DNA of 64,000 nt from JAKFEW01 sp036675505 (lineage in GTDB: Bacteria > Cyanobacteriota > Sericytochromatia > S15B-MN24 > JAQBPE01), in NCBI GenBank assembly GCA_036675505.1, contig JAKFEW010000049.1, positions 1-64,000 on the forward strand, in the 5' to 3' direction. Made by a program: the position numbers and the translations under genes. Below, one piece after another: positions 61,596 to 64,000 of the stretch (position 1 is its first letter; the number at the start of each line of letters is the position of its first letter). A model generated the notes under the pieces. That model did no database searches. It was not told the DNA's origin and saw only the letters and a program-made list of their open reading frames with translations.

Positions 61596-64000
61596 ATGGC
61601 GATCCGGACCTATCCGTTCCCCTGGCTCCCCGCGATTTGCTTGTTGGTGGCCGGCTGCTCCCTGGGCGGCCCCGCGGCGCCCTCGGCCGGCGCCGGCCGG
61701 GCGGGCGGCGCGTCGTCCCCCGCCAAGGTGGCCGGCGGTGCTGCCGGCAAGGGGGCGCCGCTCGCCGCCACGCGCGTCGTCAGCCAGATCGGCCAGCCCA
61801 CGTTGCTGACGGGCAAGGTCAAGCTGCTCGCGGGCGCCGGCGGCGTGATCTCCAACAACGGCAGCAGCCTCGTCTCGGACCACGGCGGCGGGGTCATCAG
61901 CAACAACAGCGGCGGCATCATCAGCGACAACGGGGGCGGCCTCGTGAGCAAGACGCGCTACGCGCTGGTCGCGGCCGGCGTCGCAGCCGGCGCGGCCGAG
62001 CTCGCGCTGGCCGATGCCACGATCCGGCTCTATGACGCGACCGGCGCGCTGCTCGTCGATGAGCGCGGTCAAGCGCTCACGGCGATCAGCCGGCCGGATG
62101 GCACCTATGCGTTGACCGTGGTGCTGCCGAAGGGCAACGTCATCTTGCGCGTGGCCTTGCACGATGGCGGCGTGCTCGTCGGCGGCGAGCTTTCCGCCTT
62201 GCTCGCGCGTCCGGGCGCGGGCGCGGCCGCGGTGCAGCAGGCGATCGACACCGCGACCTCGCTCGGCGCAGCCTACGTGCTCGGCAAGTTCGTCCAGGGC
62301 GATCAGGCGACCTTCGACAGGCTGCCCGCCAGCGAGGCGGCGCGGCTCGAGCGCGACATTCAGGCCGCGACGGGCCTGCTCACCGCCGTGCCGGCCTACC
62401 AACCGTCCGCGCTGATCGACCTCTCGGAGGCGCTGCGCGCGAAGGCCCCCGCCGTCGACAAGACCCTCACGGAGATCCAGGCGCTGTTGCTCGGCCAGGC
62501 CCATGGCGGCGATGGACGCGCGGCCACGGCGGTCGCGGTGTTCGCGCCGACCGGGCTCGCGCGCGATGCGCAGGGCCGGCTGCTGTTCGGCGAGCCCAAC
62601 TTCGGTCGCCTGCGCCTGCTTGGCCAGGACGGCACGATCGCGACCGAGGCCGACGTGGTGCGGGGGCACGTCAAGCAGAACTTCCCGGGCCTGCGCGATT
62701 TCGTGCGCGAGCCGGACGGCTCGCTCGACCTCGCCCTGCCCCAGCGGGTGGTGCGGCTCACGCCCGATGGGCGGGTCGTGATCCTGGCGGGCGATGACAG
62801 CAAGCGTTATGCGCCGCTGGACGTCGCGGCCACCGCCACCGGGGTGCAGCCCGGCCGGCTCGCGCTCGGGCCGGACGGCACGCTCTACGTCGGCGAACGG
62901 CGCTCGACGAGCGACGAGCCCGGCCCGCCCCGCGTGATCGCGATCGGGCGGGACGGGGTGGCGCGGCGCGTGCCGATCGACGACACCTGGACGGTTTCGG
63001 GCCGGATTCACGGCCTGGCGACGGCGCCCGACGGCACGCTCTACGTGCTCTACATGGACCTCTACGCGCCGACGCCGCAGACCGGCAGGCTGTACGCCTA
63101 CCATCCCGAGCGCGGCGCCCGGCTGATCGCCGACGGCTTCACGCTGGTGGTGGGCATGGGCTTCCTGGCGCGCGGGGCGGACGGCACGCTGTTCGTGGCG
63201 CAGCCGGACGCCGGGCGCATCGAGGCGATCGCACCCGACGGCGCCCGGCGCGTCATTCTGGATGGCGGCACGCCGGGCGGCCCCCGTTTCCCTTCCCACC
63301 TGCTCGCCGAGGCCGATGGCACCCTGTTGGCCGCCGACCCGCGCGCCGGCAGGATCTTCGCCTACGCGCCGGGTGCCGGGTGGCGCGTGGTGGCCGGCAC
63401 CGACGCGGCCGTCCAGACGGGCCGCGACCTCACCAACCTGCCGCTCAACGCGCCCTACGCCGCGGCGTTCGACGCGGCCGACCGGCTGGTCATCGCCGAG
63501 GAGGGTGGGCGCACGATCAAGCGCTTCGACGGGGCCGCCATCACGACCCTGGCGGGCGCGTTCGAGGGCGAGGCGGCCGACGGGCGCCCCGCGCGCGAGG
63601 TGATGATCGGCCCGCCCCATGGCCTCGCGGTCCGCGGCGACGCGATCGTGTTCAGCGAAGGGGAGACCGGCTACATCCGCGAGATCGCGGCCGATGGCTC
63701 GCTGCGCACGCTGGTCGGGCGGCTCCCGGTGCCCGGCACCCCGTACGAGCTCGCGGCCGGCCAGCGAATGGGGCCCGGCGAGCTCACCACCAAGGGCGAC
63801 CAGCTCGCCCTGGACGCGCAGGGCCGCCTGTACTGGGCCAGCGGCTCCCGCCAGATCCTGCGGCTCGCCGCCGACGGCCAGGTCGAGCTGGTCGCAGGCG
63901 CGCCCGGCGCGCCCGGCGCCAGCTTCGAGCCCGATCTCGCGTCGCTCTTGAACCCGGAAGTGGGCGATGGCGGCCCGGCCACGGCGGCGACCTTGTCGGT
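61596..64000 (+). CDS. Lipoprotein with Ser/Asn/Gly repeats and NHL-type beta-propeller; 3' end cut by window
   Basis: At least 801 residues, open to the window edge. Signal peptide with lipobox LVAGC (Cys21). Residues ~85-125 hold short repeats of the type GGVISNNGSS, GGGVISNNSG and GGIISDNGGG. Residues ~140-180 look like a carboxypeptidase-regulatory-type beta domain (IRLYDATGALLVDERG, SRPDGTYALTV). From ~310 onward come NHL/propeller blades, each with xPDGTLYV or xDAQGRLLF signatures, and near the end GDGGPATAATLS. GAGG lies 9 bases before the ATG. Likely a surface or periplasmic binding protein; the ligand is unknown. Confidence 0.82.
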   Translation, partial: MAIRTYPFPWLPAICLLVAGCSLGGPAAPSAGAGRAGGASSPAKVAGGAAGKGAPLAATRVVSQIGQPTLLTGKVKLLAGAGGVISNNGSSLVSDHGGGVISNNSGGIISDNGGGLVSKTRYALVAAGVAAGAAELALADATIRLYDATGALLVDERGQALTAISRPDGTYALTVVLPKGNVILRVALHDGGVLVGGELSALLARPGAGAAAVQQAIDTATSLGAAYVLGKFVQGDQATFDRLPASEAARLERDIQAATGLLTAVPAYQPSALIDLSEALRAKAPAVDKTLTEIQALLLGQAHGGDGRAATAVAVFAPTGLARDAQGRLLFGEPNFGRLRLLGQDGTIATEADVVRGHVKQNFPGLRDFVREPDGSLDLALPQRVVRLTPDGRVVILAGDDSKRYAPLDVAATATGVQPGRLALGPDGTLYVGERRSTSDEPGPPRVIAIGRDGVARRVPIDDTWTVSGRIHGLATAPDGTLYVLYMDLYAPTPQTGRLYAYHPERGARLIADGFTLVVGMGFLARGADGTLFVAQPDAGRIEAIAPDGARRVILDGGTPGGPRFPSHLLAEADGTLLAADPRAGRIFAYAPGAGWRVVAGTDAAVQTGRDLTNLPLNAPYAAAFDAADRLVIAEEGGRTIKRFDGAAITTLAGAFEGEAADGRPAREVMIGPPHGLAVRGDAIVFSEGETGYIREIAADGSLRTLVGRLPVPGTPYELAAGQRMGPGELTTKGDQLALDAQGRLYWASGSRQILRLAADGQVELVAGAPGAPGASFEPDLASLLNPEVGDGGPATAATLS

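Noticed and set aside
61581..63620. 679-codon minus-strand frame at the window end
   Set aside because: The plus strand encodes a lipoprotein with a lipobox and propeller repeats over the same region and has a clear promoter and ribosome site.

Overview
This window is a high-GC, gene-dense stretch from a bacterium with an outer membrane: it encodes a beta-barrel porin, exported multihaem cytochromes and lipoproteins. The organism respires nitrogen oxides. The window holds no rRNA, tRNA or other taxonomic marker. The mix is unusual: class II NirK fused to cytochrome c, a Thermus-like narC-first nar operon, an ATPase/BTAD (SARP-type) regulator and a lipoprotein with NHL propeller repeats. It does not point to a well-studied proteobacterial denitrifier, and a deep-branching phylum is possible, but this cannot be settled here.

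Layout. Positions 1-3265 (+): a cut-off cysteine desulfurase fused to a DsrC/TusE-like tail, a membrane protein, a secreted protein and a dihaem cytochrome c oxidoreductase. Positions 3388-9570 (+): a small membrane protein, norC-norB, two very small membrane proteins, a NapH/CcoG-like polyferredoxin, an MFS exporter, a hemolysin III protein and an AT-richer CZB zinc-binding gene. Positions 9642-12887 (-): a glycine-zipper-like stress protein, then nirK-sco-nirV read in that order. Positions 13018-20477 (-): a tightly overlapping operon read as porin, tryptophanase, tyrosine phenol-lyase, hybrid histidine kinase, receiver. Positions 20664-33016 (+): narK-narK, narC-narG-narH-narJ-narI, then a small protein and a B12-type radical SAM protein. 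Positions 33123-37305: a patatin, an unknown protein, a histidine kinase, a KGG-repeat protein and a CDGSH protein. Positions 37469-39730 (+): moeA-moaA. Positions 39758-44652: nrfHA and an Rrf2 regulator (-), divergent from RIC/YtfE, a YwiC-like protein and a Crp/Fnr regulator (+). Positions 44730-53394: universal stress proteins, a CoA-transferase, a second kinase/receiver cassette with a NarL-type regulator, a hemerythrin and a gene remnant. Positions 53514-64000: an exported HExxH protein, an ABM-like protein, a double-kinase hybrid sensor, an ATPase/TPR/BTAD regulator, and two genes sharing one distinctive promoter, a Pro/Gly-rich protein and an NHL lipoprotein cut by the window end.

How it works together. 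NarGHI reduces nitrate to nitrite on the cytoplasmic side, NarK proteins move nitrate and nitrite, and MoeA/MoaA supply molybdenum cofactor. Nitrite is either reduced to NO by NirK and then to N2O by NorBC, or reduced to ammonium by NrfHA. RIC and the hemerythrin fit repair or sensing under nitrosative stress. No nosZ is present in the window. The genes of this pathway share a palindrome, CGGAC-N6-GTCCG, upstream of the 3388 gene, norC, nirK, narK, moeA and RIC. It is therefore a strong candidate for the operator of either the Rrf2 or the Crp/Fnr protein encoded here.
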